A DNA stretch of 64,000 nucleotides from Phytohabitans sp036906915 (GCF_036906915.1 NZ_JBAKHX010000021.1:40385-104384), one strand, 5' to 3'. Positions 24,330 to 33,668 are shown, counted from the first letter of the stretch. Numbers and translations are program-made. Notes: generated by a model from the letters alone, not told the origin.

Positions 24330-25537
24330 TGCGAGGGCTTCGGTCGAAGGTAGCGGGTGCCGTGGCGCTCCTCGTTGCCGCCGCGGGCGCGACAGCCGTA
24401 CTGGCCAACGGTGAGCCGCAGCGGCGGCTGGTCGCGCACTTCACCCGCGTGGTGGGTGTCCACGAAGGCTCCGACCTGCGGGTGCTGGGTGTACGGATCG
24501 GCGAGGTGACCGCCGTGGTACCGGAGGGGCGCACGGTGCGGGTCGAGATGCGGTACGCCCGCGAGTACGACATCCCAGCGACCGCCCAGGCGGTCATCGT
24601 GCCGCCCAGCGTGGTCAGCGACCGGTACGTCCAGCTCACGCCGGCGTACTCGGGCGGGCCCACGCTCGCGGACGGGGCCGAGCTGCCGGTCAGCCGGACG
24701 GCGGCTCCCATGGAGATCGACGAGATCTACCGCTCGCTGGACGAGTTCAACAAGGCGCTCGGCCCGGACGGCGCCAACAAGGACGGCGCGCTGCGCGACC
24801 TGGTGGCCACCGGCCGGGCCAACCTGGAGGGCAACGGCGAGAACCTGCACGAGACGCTCGACGGACTCTCCCAAGCGCTCGACACCCTCGCCGACGGCCG
24901 GCAGGACCTCTTCGGCACCGTCGGCAATCTCCAGCGATTCACGACCGCGCTGGCCCAGAGCGACGCGCAGGTGCGCTCGTTCAACCAGCAGCTCGCCGGA
25001 GTGTCCGAGCAGCTCGCCGCGGAGGGCGACGAGCTGACCGCCGCGCTGCGCAGCCTCGCGACCGCGCTCGCCGACGTCACCACGTTTCTCAAGCAGAACC
25101 GCACCGAGCTGGTGTCGAACGTGGACGCTCTCGCGGACATCACCGGTGTGCTGGTGCGCCAGCAGCAGGCGGTCATCAACATCCTAGACGTCGCGCCGCT
25201 TGCACTGTCCAACCTGAACCTGGCGTACAACCCGCGCTCGGGCACCCTGGACACCCGCGACAACGTGATGGGTCCGTACGACCCGGCGAGCTTCGTCTGC
25301 TCTTTGATGGTCGACCTGCTCCCCGCCGCCAAGGTGTCAGACAAGTGCTTCGCGCTCGCGCAGACCCTCAACGCCAAGAAGCTGCCCATGACAGACCAGC
25401 TCCGCAAGCTCCTCAAACTGCCGGCCGGCGCCCCTCCACGGAGTACGGTCCCTACTCCGGAGGCCTCCCCAGCGCCGGCCGGTTCCGACCTGGCACCAGA
25501 CCTCACCCTCGGCGGCATCCTGCGAGGTGGGCGATGA
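24329..25537 (+). CDS. mceD: Mce family protein MceD
   Basis: This 402-residue protein has a short N-terminal helix (VAGAVALLVAAAGATAVLAN), a MlaD domain (VHEGSDLRVLGVRIGEVTAV) and a long helical region. Its Pro-rich C-terminal tail ends GGILRGGR. The ATG shares one base with the mceC stop (TGATG). It is a subunit of the same lipid-importing Mce ring. Confidence 0.92.
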   Translation: MRGLRSKVAGAVALLVAAAGATAVLANGEPQRRLVAHFTRVVGVHEGSDLRVLGVRIGEVTAVVPEGRTVRVEMRYAREYDIPATAQAVIVPPSVVSDRYVQLTPAYSGGPTLADGAELPVSRTAAPMEIDEIYRSLDEFNKALGPDGANKDGALRDLVATGRANLEGNGENLHETLDGLSQALDTLADGRQDLFGTVGNLQRFTTALAQSDAQVRSFNQQLAGVSEQLAAEGDELTAALRSLATALADVTTFLKQNRTELVSNVDALADITGVLVRQQQAVINILDVAPLALSNLNLAYNPRSGTLDTRDNVMGPYDPASFVCSLMVDLLPAAKVSDKCFALAQTLNAKKLPMTDQLRKLLKLPAGAPPRSTVPTPEASPAPAGSDLAPDLTLGGILRGGR

Positions 25538-26880
25538 AGGCCCTGATCGCCGCCGCGGCGGTCCTGCTCGCCAGCGGCTGCACCGTTCTCAACATGTCCG
25601 ATGGCTACCGGGTCACCGTCGAGTTCAACGACGTCCTCGACCTCGTTCCACGAGCGTCGGTCAAAGTGGACGACGTCACCGTCGGCAGTGTCGAGAAGAT
25701 CTCGCTGTCCGGGTGGACCGCGCGGGTGCGCGTGCGCCTCGACCGGAAGGTGCGGCTGCCCGCGAACGCCACCGCCGCCGTGCGCCAGACCAGCCTGCTC
25801 GGCGAGAAGTACGTCGAGGTGGCCGCCCCGACCACCGAGGCGGCGCGCGGCAGGCTGGCAGACGGCGGGGTGATCCCACTGACCCGCACCCGCCGCTCCG
25901 CCGAGGTCGAGGAGGTGCTGGCCGCGCTCGGCCTCGTGCTGAACGGCGGCGGACTCGCCCAGCTGAAGACCATCAACCAGGAGCTCGCCACCGCGTTCGA
26001 CGGCCGCGAGCCCGCCGCGCGCGACGCGCTGCGTCAGCTCGACGAGTTCATGGGCGGGCTGGAGGCGCAGAAGGCAGACCTGGTGCGGGCCATCGAGGCG
26101 CTCGACCGGCTCACCGGCCGGCTGGTGCAGCAGCGCGCTGTCATCGGCGATGCTCTCGACGCTCTCGGCCCTGGCATCACCGTGCTGGCCGACCAGAGCG
26201 CCCAGCTCACCGGCGCGGTCAAGGCCCTGGGCGAGCTGGGCGAGGTCGGCACCAAGGTGGTCACCGAAAGCAAGGCCGACACGGTCGCCAGCCTGCGCGC
26301 ATTGCAACCCATTCTCGACCAGCTCGTGAAGGCCGGCGACGACCTGCCACAGTCGCTGGATTTCCTGCTGTCGTATCCGTTCCCGCCGAACGTGACCGGT
26401 GCGATCGTCGGCGACTACGTCAACCTCGCCGTCACCGCCGACCTCGACGCCGCGTCCATCCTCGCGAACCTCGTCGCGGCCGGGCCTCGGGTGGGCCAGG
26501 CCGGTAGGACGGGAACGACCGCGCCGCGCGACACCACGAAGACCCCGAAGCCGGGGACGGTCGCGCCCTCGCTCCCGGGTCAGCTGCCGCTGGAGTGCCT
26601 GCCGCTCGACGGCATCCTGCCGCCTGAATGGGTGCCGCCCAAGGAGTGCAAGCTGCCCGACGGCTGCAAGCTGCTGGCACCTGGCTCAAAGATGCCGCTG
26701 GGCGGGCTCCTCATTCCCGCCGACGGCCTGGTGCCCGCCGGCACCGTCTTCCCCGCCGGCACCAAGCTGCCCAAGGGCACCATCCTCACCGCACAGTGCC
26801 TGCTCGGCGCCGTCACCGGCGCGGTCGATGGAGTAGTCGGCGGCCTCACCGACGTGCTGACCGGAGGGCTGACGCCGTGA
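25534..26880 (+). CDS. mceE: Mce family lipoprotein MceE (LprK-like)
   Basis: This 448-residue subunit carries a lipobox (LLASGC, Cys about 14), as expected for MceE/LprK, so it is lipid-anchored. The MlaD domain shows LVPRASVKVDDVTVGSVEKI. A helical region follows. The C-terminal third is unusual: about 100 residues rich in Pro, Gly and Cys with near-repeats such as LPPEWVPPKECKLPDGCKL and LVPAGTVFPAGTKLPKGT, which look like a small extracellular repeat domain. The start overlaps the mceD stop (ATGA). Confidence 0.92.
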   Translation: MKALIAAAAVLLASGCTVLNMSDGYRVTVEFNDVLDLVPRASVKVDDVTVGSVEKISLSGWTARVRVRLDRKVRLPANATAAVRQTSLLGEKYVEVAAPTTEAARGRLADGGVIPLTRTRRSAEVEEVLAALGLVLNGGGLAQLKTINQELATAFDGREPAARDALRQLDEFMGGLEAQKADLVRAIEALDRLTGRLVQQRAVIGDALDALGPGITVLADQSAQLTGAVKALGELGEVGTKVVTESKADTVASLRALQPILDQLVKAGDDLPQSLDFLLSYPFPPNVTGAIVGDYVNLAVTADLDAASILANLVAAGPRVGQAGRTGTTAPRDTTKTPKPGTVAPSLPGQLPLECLPLDGILPPEWVPPKECKLPDGCKLLAPGSKMPLGGLLIPADGLVPAGTVFPAGTKLPKGTILTAQCLLGAVTGAVDGVVGGLTDVLTGGLTP

Positions 26881-28043
26881 TCCGAGCGGGTACCAAGCTT
26901 CAGCTCCTCGCCTTTCTCCTGGTGAGCGTGCTCGGCGTCGCCTACGTCGCGGTGCGCTACGTCGGGCTCGGCGGCGGCGGGTACATCGTGCACGCCGACT
27001 TCACCGACGCGGGCGGCATCTTCGCCAACGCTCCCGTCACCTACCGGGGTACGCCCGTCGGGCGGGTCACCGGCGTCCGGCTGCACGACGGCGGCGTCCG
27101 CGCGGACCTGCGGCTGGATCAAGGGGTACGGGTTCCGAGCGACCTGCGCGCGGTGGTAGCCCAGCGGTCCGCGGTCGGCGAGCAGTACCTGGACCTGCGA
27201 CCGAACCAGGACAGCGGGCCGTACCTGAGCGACGGCTCGGTGATCCCGCGCGACCGCACCGGCACGCCGATCGCCGCCGAGACCCTGCTGTCCAACCTGG
27301 ACGCCCTGGTGAAGTCGGTCGACCCCGACGACCTGGCGGTGGTGATCGACGAGCTGGGCATCGCGTTCGAGGGCAACGAGGCGGCGCTGCGCACCATCTT
27401 CGACGCCAGCGACGCGCTGCTAACCGACGCCGTTGCCAAGCTGCCGCAGACGGTGGCGCTGATCCGTGACAGCCGCACCGTGCTCACCACTCAGGCGGAG
27501 TCTGCGGCTGCGATCCGCCGCTGGGCCAAGGGACTCGCCGACCTTTCCGCCACGCTGAAGGCCGCCGATCCCGACCTGCGCAAGCTCCTCACGACGGCAC
27601 CGCCCGCGGCCACCGAGCTCGTGGCGCTGCTGCGCGATCTCGAACCCACCGTCGGCACGCTACTCGGCAACCTCGTGACCACGGGCGGCATCGCCGCCCG
27701 CCGGCTGCCCGGCATCGAGCAGATCCTCGTCGTGTACCCGCTCGCCGTGGCCGGCGGTTTCACGGTCACGCCCGGCGACGGCACCGCCCACCTTGGACTG
27801 GTCGTCAACGCGGGCGACCCGCCCTCGTGCAAGTACCAGGGGTCCACGCGGTGCGACAGCGTGCGCGGTGCCGACAACGCACCACGCCCCGGCGGGAGGG
27901 AGCCCGCGCAGCCCGACCCCGAGACCGGTGTCGTCATCGCAGACAGCGGCGCTCCACTGTGGTTCGGGGGCACCGGTGGCCAGTACCAGATCGCGGGCGA
28001 CCAATCCTGGAAGCAGCTTCTCCTCGCGGGCCTGGCCCCGTGA
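26877..28043 (+). CDS. mceF: Mce family protein MceF
   Basis: This 388-residue last subunit of the ring has a membrane anchor (LQLLAFLLVSVLGVAYVAV), a MlaD domain (FANAPVTYRGTPVGRVTGV) and the helical region. Its C-terminal domain has two Cys (GDPPSCKYQGSTRCDS), typical of MceF. The GTG start overlaps the mceE stop (GTGA). Confidence 0.92.
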   Translation: MIRAGTKLQLLAFLLVSVLGVAYVAVRYVGLGGGGYIVHADFTDAGGIFANAPVTYRGTPVGRVTGVRLHDGGVRADLRLDQGVRVPSDLRAVVAQRSAVGEQYLDLRPNQDSGPYLSDGSVIPRDRTGTPIAAETLLSNLDALVKSVDPDDLAVVIDELGIAFEGNEAALRTIFDASDALLTDAVAKLPQTVALIRDSRTVLTTQAESAAAIRRWAKGLADLSATLKAADPDLRKLLTTAPPAATELVALLRDLEPTVGTLLGNLVTTGGIAARRLPGIEQILVVYPLAVAGGFTVTPGDGTAHLGLVVNAGDPPSCKYQGSTRCDSVRGADNAPRPGGREPAQPDPETGVVIADSGAPLWFGGTGGQYQIAGDQSWKQLLLAGLAP

Positions 28044-28066
28044 GTACCAAGAATCCGGAGGCGACC

Positions 28067-28723
28067 ATGCCGACGACACGCGACCAGCGCATGCTGCGTC
28101 TCGTCAAGGGAACGGACGCTGCCGCCGTGCGGCAGCGGCGGGCCATCGTCCGCCGGCTCCCTCGCGTGCAGGACGACCCGGTCGCGCTCCTCGCGCACCT
28201 TGACGAGGAGCCGGTATCGGACGAGTCGCCACCGAAGCGGCGCTGGAGACTCCCCCTGATCGGCGCCGCTGTCGCGCTCGCGCTGGCACTCGCCGCCGCG
28301 GTCGTTTCCGGCTATCACTGGAACCAGGACCGGGCGCTCGACGAGGCGCACCAGCAGGCCCTCGCGGCGGCCAAGCAGACGTCCGTCAACTTCGTGTCGG
28401 TCAGCGCCTCCAGTGTGGACCGGGACCTGCAGCGGATCGTCGCGGGCGCCACCGGTGACTTCAAGGACGAGTTCGTGCGCGGGCAGGCTCAGGTGCGCAC
28501 CGCCGTCGTGGAGAACAAGGTGGAATCGCGCGGCACCGTGCTGCGGGCCGGCCTGGTCTCCGGCGACCGTCGCTCGGCCGTCGTGCTGGTGGCCATCGAC
28601 GCCACCGTCAAGAACGTGAAGGCGCCGGACGGCCGCGCCTCGCACTACCGCATCCAGGTCGATGTCACGCGGGACGGCAAGTCCGGCGCGTGGCTCGTGT
28701 CAAAGCTCCAGTTCGTCGGATGA
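28067..28723 (+). CDS. Mce-associated membrane protein
   Basis: This 218-residue protein has a basic cytoplasmic N-terminus, one transmembrane helix (LIGAAVALALALAAAVVSGY, about 62-81) and an extracytoplasmic SnoaL/NTF2-like domain. That layout is typical of Mas/Mam proteins that stabilise Mce complexes. The ATG at 28067 has CCGGAGG 5 bases upstream; a GTG at 28040 overlapping the mceF stop is the alternative start. Confidence 0.85.
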   Translation: MPTTRDQRMLRLVKGTDAAAVRQRRAIVRRLPRVQDDPVALLAHLDEEPVSDESPPKRRWRLPLIGAAVALALALAAAVVSGYHWNQDRALDEAHQQALAAAKQTSVNFVSVSASSVDRDLQRIVAGATGDFKDEFVRGQAQVRTAVVENKVESRGTVLRAGLVSGDRRSAVVLVAIDATVKNVKAPDGRASHYRIQVDVTRDGKSGAWLVSKLQFVG

Positions 28724-28734
28724 GGAGGTACGCC

Positions 28735-29208
28735 GTGCGCGTCCGCATAGTTCCCGCACTCGCCGTGGCGGCTGTGCTCGCCGCGGGTGCCGCGGTCGCC
28801 GGCTGGGTCGGCCACCACCGCGCCGACGACCGGTCCGCGGCGGTCAGGCAGTCGCTCGCCGCCGCACCGGCCGCCGCCAAGGCCATCTTCTCGTACGACT
28901 ACCGCACCTTCGACGCGAGCGTGGCCAACGGAAAGCTCTTCGTCACCGGCACGTTCGCCGACGAGTACGCCGAGACGACGGCCGCGTTGAAGAAGACCGC
29001 CACCTCGGAGCAGGCGGTCGTGCTGGCCGAGGTGTCCGCCACGGGCGTCGTGAACGCCGACAGCGACAAGGTGGAGCTGCTTCTCTACCTCAATCAGTAC
29101 CGGCGCAACGTGAACACGTCGGGCGAGAAGGTCGACCAGAATCGAGTGGTGCTCACGATGGTGCCCGTCGGCGGCGAGTGGAAGGTATCCCAGGCCGCCG
29201 CCATCTGA
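28735..29208 (+). CDS. Mce-associated membrane protein
   Basis: This 157-residue second Mas-like protein has an N-terminal helix (IVPALAVAAVLAAGAAVAGW) followed by an NTF2-like extracytoplasmic domain. The GTG at 28735 is preferred because AGGAGG (28723-28728) lies 6 bases before it; an ATG at 28720 overlapping the previous stop is possible. It closes the mce operon. Confidence 0.83.
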   Translation: MRVRIVPALAVAAVLAAGAAVAGWVGHHRADDRSAAVRQSLAAAPAAAKAIFSYDYRTFDASVANGKLFVTGTFADEYAETTAALKKTATSEQAVVLAEVSATGVVNADSDKVELLLYLNQYRRNVNTSGEKVDQNRVVLTMVPVGGEWKVSQAAAI

Positions 29209-29225
29209 TGTGCCGGTAGCGTGAA

Positions 29226-29504
29226 ATGGTGAACGCGGATCAGGACAAGGTGCTGCGAACGTTCCTGCGAGACGGGCGGCTCGTGTCGATACCGGCGAAG
29301 GCGAGCAAGCGGCGGGTGCTGCTGGAGCACATCGCCCGCGCCTTCGAGCCGGGCGTCAAGCTGCCCGAGCGCGAGGTCGACGCGGTCCTGCGCGCCTTCT
29401 ACGAACCGGACTGGGTGTCGCTGCGCCGGTACCTCATCGACGAGGGCCTGATGAGCCGCGAGGGCGGCCTGTACTGGCGCACCGGCGGCCCGGTCGACGT
29501 CTAG
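29226..29504 (+). CDS. DUF2087 domain protein
   Basis: This 92-residue protein matches DUF2087: FLRDGRLVSIPAKASKRRVL, the LPEREVDAVLRAFYEP central motif and LRRYLIDEGLMSREGGLYWR at the end. Such domains occur alone or fused to ArsR-like HTHs and are likely nucleic-acid-associated, but the function is unknown. It follows the mce operon by 17 bases and may be co-transcribed with it. Confidence 0.8.
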   Translation: MVNADQDKVLRTFLRDGRLVSIPAKASKRRVLLEHIARAFEPGVKLPEREVDAVLRAFYEPDWVSLRRYLIDEGLMSREGGLYWRTGGPVDV

Positions 29505-29540
29505 CTCAAGCCTCCTCGGGGTCGCGGCCTAGGGCGGACC

Positions 29541-29564
29541 GGCCCAGCCGATCGCGGCTGGGCC
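29541..29564. terminator. Bidirectional hairpin terminator
   Basis: GGCCCAGCC (29541-29549) and GGCTGGGCC (29556-29564) are perfect complements around a 6-base loop. They lie between the convergent mce/DUF2087 unit and the GH26-like gene and can serve both directions. Confidence 0.6.
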
Positions 29565-29621
29565 GAGCTCGATGGCCACCACGGTTTCTTCGGCGCCCAG
29601 CATAGGAACGCGCCATGTCGT

Positions 29622-30662
29622 TCAGCCTTGCGCGAAGGCCTCCGAGTTGGCGAACTTCCGGTAGGCGTTCTGCTCGGCCGTGTCGGACCTGCCCGCGTCG
29701 TCGTACCGGATGCGCAGCCCGCCCTGGTCGTGCGTGCCCGGCGAGTCGAAGATCATGTACGCCTTGAGGCGCGGGAACCGATTTGCCGCGAGCGCGGCCG
29801 CCGCCTGCCCGTAGTAGGCGATCGCCGTCGACTGGGGGGCGTCGTGCACGCCCCACTCCACGATGCCCCACGGCTTGGACACCAGGTTACGGTCCGCCGT
29901 GGACAGCGAGGTTAGCAGCTTGTAGAACCGGTCGACGTCGGTGACGAAGTTGGCCTTGCTCCCGGAGCCGTACCCGTTGAACATGATCCAGTCCACATAG
30001 GCGTCGCCCGGGTAGAGCTGCGGCACCAGACAGTCCCAGCGCTTGTAGTTCATGTAGTCCATCACCCACACGACGTTGCCGACACCCTTGGCGTCGAACC
30101 GCGCGCGCACGTTCTTCCACATCTGCCGGTACTCAGCGGCGGTGCCCCCGCTGGCGCCTGACTTGGTGTCGCACGAGCCGGCCGACGTCACGTCGTTCTC
30201 GGGCTCGTGGTGCAGGGTCAGGAAAATCTTCTTGGCGCCCAGTGACTTGACGGCGTCGGCCGCCTTGTCGATGAAGGCGTTCGCCTTCGCGTTGCCGCCA
30301 CCGGCGTCCTTCCACCGGCTGACCGGCTTCCAGTTCTGGTACAGGTAGGTGTCCGCGCGCAGCGCGAAGTACTTGTCGCTGGAGCTCGACAGCGGCAGCT
30401 TCCCGACCGGGGCGAAGGTGTGCACGATGTCGACGCGCCGGCCGATCCGCTCCTCGTGGTACTGGAGTTGGGCCTTCATGTCCGACGACACGTCGGGGTA
30501 GTCGTTGGCGCGGGCACCGAGCCACGGACGACACGAGTTGACCAAGTTGTCGTCGACCGTGCAGGAGGCGGTTGCCGCGTGGGTGGTCAGAGGCACGGCC
30601 GCGCAGGCCGCGGCGGTCGCGAGGACCAGCAACGGACGGGTGAAACGGGGGAACGATGCCAT
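29622..30662 (-). CDS. Secreted GH26-like glycoside hydrolase
   Basis: This 346-residue protein has a signal peptide (TRPLLVLATAAACAAVPLTT, cleaved near THAA) and a (beta/alpha)8 hydrolase-like domain. Candidate catalytic acids are Glu in LTLHHEPENDV and Glu in GIVEWGVHD, the HxxE / E-W-G pattern of GH26-type mannanases and related clan-A enzymes. Cys pairs (SCTVDDNLVNSC) may form a disulfide. It likely acts on mannan or another plant glucan outside the cell. It has no CBM, unlike the CBM2 proteins at 6-10.7 kb. The exact family is not certain. Confidence 0.7.
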   Translation of the reverse strand: MASFPRFTRPLLVLATAAACAAVPLTTHAATASCTVDDNLVNSCRPWLGARANDYPDVSSDMKAQLQYHEERIGRRVDIVHTFAPVGKLPLSSSSDKYFALRADTYLYQNWKPVSRWKDAGGGNAKANAFIDKAADAVKSLGAKKIFLTLHHEPENDVTSAGSCDTKSGASGGTAAEYRQMWKNVRARFDAKGVGNVVWVMDYMNYKRWDCLVPQLYPGDAYVDWIMFNGYGSGSKANFVTDVDRFYKLLTSLSTADRNLVSKPWGIVEWGVHDAPQSTAIAYYGQAAAALAANRFPRLKAYMIFDSPGTHDQGGLRIRYDDAGRSDTAEQNAYRKFANSEAFAQG

Positions 30663-30849
30663 GGGCGTGGACCGTATGGATCACAAGGCACGGCGCACCA
30701 GACCGCCAGGGTGACCACCGAACAACAGCCCGTAACCGACTACTCGACGCTTACCGATCTTGCACACATAGTGGCCAGATCGGACACTTCAGTCACATCG
30801 GACCCATGGGCCACCGATCGATGCCCCGTGAGATAGGTCACAATGCCTC

Positions 30850-31026
30850 ATGACTGACGAGTCCTACGAGGTTCGGCCCATCGGGCGCGTGGAATCGACC
30901 CTTATCGAACGGGCTCTGGCGCCGCGCCAGGGCGACGAGGGTGCGCCGGACGCCTGGATCGTTTTCGACCCTGGTGTCCGGGAAGCGATGCGCGACCTGC
31001 ACGTCGACCCCATCGCGGACCGGTGA
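30850..31026 (+). pseudogene. trmO (TsaA-domain) remnant with internal deletion
   Basis: A 58-codon frame reads YEVRPIGRVESTLIERA, then WIVFDPGVREAMRDL, which is the N-terminal third of the TsaA/TrmO SAM-binding tRNA methyltransferase domain. After DLHV it jumps to DPIADR and a stop, resembling the normal C-terminal end of such proteins. The central part with the conserved FATRSPxRPNPIG motif is absent. It is therefore most likely non-functional. It precedes the aminotransferase gene by 4 bases. Confidence 0.65.
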
Positions 31027-31030
31027 CCGC

Positions 31031-32164
31031 GTGAGGCTGCCCGTCATCCAATACACCGGCACCGAAGGCGTGCTCGACCTCGGTTGGGGCCACCCCGATC
31101 CCACGCTGCTGCCCGTCGAGGCGTGGGCGGCGTCGACCTCGGAGGCCGTGCCCGCCGCCGGCTGGACCGCGCTCACCTACGGGTACGCGGCAGGGCCCGG
31201 CCAACTGCTGGAGTGGCTGACCGTCCACATCGGCGCGATCGACGGGCGAGCGCCGGAGCCAGCCGAGCTCTTCGTGACAGCCGGCGCCTCGCAGGGCCTC
31301 GAACTCGTCTCCTCCGTCCTGACCCGGCCGGGCGACGTCGTACTGGTCGACTCACCCACGTACCACCTGGCGCTGCGCATCCTCGCCGACCGCGGTGTCG
31401 AGTTGCGGGCCGCGCCCACCGACGAGCAGGGCATCGACCCGGCGGCCACGGCGCGGCTCGTCGGCGACCTGCGCGCCGAGGGGCGGCGGGTGCCCATGCT
31501 GTACGCGGTGGCGACGTTCAACAATCCGTCGGGCGCCTCGATGCCGATGCCCCGCCGGCGCGAACTGATCCGCGCGCTCGAAGGTGTCACGATCGTCGAG
31601 GACGACACCTACCGCGAGTTGGCTTACGAAGGCCCCGTCCCGGCGTCACTGTGGAGTCTCGCCTCGGCAGGCGTAGTCCGGTTGGGCTCGTTCTCCAAGA
31701 CGGTCGCGCCGGGCCTGCGGCTCGGCTACCTGACCGCGGACGCGGCATTCGTGCGCCGGCTCGCCAGCCGCGGGTACGTCGACAGTGGAGGCTGCGTCAA
31801 CCACACGTCGGCGATGGTGCTGGCGCACTTCGCGACCACGGGCAGGTACGAGGCGCATGTGTCGGTGCTCCGCGACGCGTACCGGCGGCGGCGGGACACG
31901 CTGGTCACCGCGCTGCGCAGCGCCGCGCCCGGCGTCGAGTTCGCGGTGCCGGGGGGCGGGTGGTTCCTGTGGCTGCGCGTGCCGGACGCGGCGTCGCTGG
32001 CACGGCGTGCTCTGGAGCGGGGCGTCGGACTGTCCACCGGCGAACGCTTCCATGTGGGCGGTGGCGGCGGTCACCACCTGCGTGCGTCCTTCTCGATGTA
32101 CAGCCCGGCCGACCTGGAGGAGGCCGCCCACCGCTTCGCCCAAGCGCTTCCCCCGCCCCCCTGA
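31031..32164 (+). CDS. PLP-dependent aminotransferase, class I/II
   Basis: This 377-residue fold-type I enzyme is similar to MocR-associated or 2-aminoadipate aminotransferases. Landmarks are the cofactor region TAGASQGLELVSSVL, the FNNPSGASMPMPRRREL motif, the EDDTYRELAY stretch and the PLP-binding Lys in SFSKTVAPGLRLGY. The Arg that binds the substrate carboxylate is in HHLRASFSMY. The GTG at 31031 directly follows the trmO remnant. No DNA-binding domain is attached, so it is an enzyme and not a MocR regulator. The substrate is unknown. Confidence 0.88.
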   Translation: MRLPVIQYTGTEGVLDLGWGHPDPTLLPVEAWAASTSEAVPAAGWTALTYGYAAGPGQLLEWLTVHIGAIDGRAPEPAELFVTAGASQGLELVSSVLTRPGDVVLVDSPTYHLALRILADRGVELRAAPTDEQGIDPAATARLVGDLRAEGRRVPMLYAVATFNNPSGASMPMPRRRELIRALEGVTIVEDDTYRELAYEGPVPASLWSLASAGVVRLGSFSKTVAPGLRLGYLTADAAFVRRLASRGYVDSGGCVNHTSAMVLAHFATTGRYEAHVSVLRDAYRRRRDTLVTALRSAAPGVEFAVPGGGWFLWLRVPDAASLARRALERGVGLSTGERFHVGGGGGHHLRASFSMYSPADLEEAAHRFAQALPPPP

Positions 32165-32450
32165 TCCCGGGCGGTTCGCAACCACGCTGGACGGCTCATT
32201 CGTTCTCCCCAGGGCACCGCCGACATTGTTGATCTACGATGGCTGGGTTCGCCGCCGGCCGGAAGGCGGCGGCGCGGCCTCTTCACGTCAATGGCGGCAA
32301 GTGGCCACGGGAGGAGCCGGATGGTGCAAGCGTGGGAGCGGACCGGCGCGCGCTTGGCGTCCTACCCGCACCGCGCCGCGCCGCCGGAGCTGAGAGGAGA
32401 AGATCATCGCCACCGCGAGGTCGGTCCGGTACACGTACTACACGCTCCAG

Positions 32451-33668
32451 TTGGGAAACACCCTGGCTGCGTCGCTCATCTGGGGGATCAACACGATCTT
32501 CCTGCTGGACGCGGGGCTGTCGAACCTGGAGGCGTTCGCGGCCAACGCTTTCTTCACCGCCGGCATGGTGATTTTCGAGGTGCCGACGGGTGTGGTCGCC
32601 GACGTGTGGGGGCGGCGGGCGTCCTTCCTGCTTGGCACGGTCACACTCGCCGCATCCACAGGGCTGTACGTGCTGCTCTGGCAGGTGCATGGCCCGTTCT
32701 GGCAATGGGCCGTCGTGTCGCTGCTGCTGGGGCTCGGGTTCACGTTCTTCTCCGGCGCCGTCGAGGCATGGCTGGTCGACGCGCTAACCGCGACCGGATA
32801 CACCGGGCCGCTGGAGTCCGTATTCGCGCGCGGACAGGTCATCAGCGGGACGGGGATGCTGGCCGGGTCGGTGGCCGGTGGATACATCGCGCAGCTCACC
32901 AACCTGGGCGTGCCGTTCGTGCTCCGGGCGGCCGTGCTGCTGGTGATGTTCGTGGTGGCTCTGGTGCTTATGCGCGACATCGGGTTCACACCGAGCCGGG
33001 GCGCCGGACCGATCGGCGAGGTGCGAAACATCGTGGCCAACTCGATGCGGTACGGATGGCGGGTGCCGGCGGTGCGGTACCTGATGCTCGCCGCGCCGTT
33101 CACCGGTGGCGTCAGCATCTACGTCTTCTACGCGCTCCAGCCGTACCTGCTGGAGTTGTGGGGTGACCCGCGGGCGTACGGCATCGCCGGCCTCGCCGCG
33201 GCCATCGTCGCCGGCGCGCAGATCCTCGGCGGGCTTCTGACGCCGCAGGTCGCCCGGCTCTTCACGCGCCGCACCACCGCCCTGCTGGTCGTCGAGGCGA
33301 TCGCAGCCCTGGCCATACTGCTCATCGGCCTGGTCACGAACTTCTGGTCGGTCATCGCGCTGATCGTGGTGTGGGCGCTGCTGTTCGCCGCCGTCACGCC
33401 GGTGCGCCAGGCGTACATCAACGGGATGATCCCTTCTGCGCAGCGCGCCACGATCCTGTCGTTCGACTCGCTGATGTCGTCGAGCGGTGGCATCGCGGCC
33501 CAGCCCGTGCTGGGCCGGGTGGCCGACGTGTGGGGCTACCCGGCCTCGTACCTCATCTCGGGTGTCCTGTCCGCGCTGGCGCTCCCGTTCGTCGCTCGGG
33601 CCCGACGCGAAAACGCTCCAGCTGACTTCCGCACCACCGTCCCGGAGCCGCCGCGTCCTCTTTCGTGA
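32451..33668 (+). CDS. MFS transporter
   Basis: This is a 12-helix major facilitator. The cytoplasmic loop GVVADVWGRRASFLLG is the MFS motif A, and further helices include WAVVSLLLGLGFTFFSGAVE and VEAIAALAILLIGLVT. The TTG at 32451 is the first canonical start, but the homologous part appears to begin earlier: the frame is open from a TGA at 32391, and reads IATARSVRYTYYTLQ before 32451. A strong AGGAG (32395-32399) is correctly spaced for an ATC codon at 32406, so an unusual AUC start giving about 420 residues is possible. It probably exports a small molecule. Confidence 0.85.
   Translation: MGNTLAASLIWGINTIFLLDAGLSNLEAFAANAFFTAGMVIFEVPTGVVADVWGRRASFLLGTVTLAASTGLYVLLWQVHGPFWQWAVVSLLLGLGFTFFSGAVEAWLVDALTATGYTGPLESVFARGQVISGTGMLAGSVAGGYIAQLTNLGVPFVLRAAVLLVMFVVALVLMRDIGFTPSRGAGPIGEVRNIVANSMRYGWRVPAVRYLMLAAPFTGGVSIYVFYALQPYLLELWGDPRAYGIAGLAAAIVAGAQILGGLLTPQVARLFTRRTTALLVVEAIAALAILLIGLVTNFWSVIALIVVWALLFAAVTPVRQAYINGMIPSAQRATILSFDSLMSSSGGIAAQPVLGRVADVWGYPASYLISGVLSALALPFVARARRENAPADFRTTVPEPPRPLS

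Noticed and set aside
32321..33166. Frame starting ATG 32321 with a good GGAGGAG site before the MFS gene
   Set aside because: It runs out of frame through the MFS helices with no homology; it does not stop early enough to be a leader peptide.
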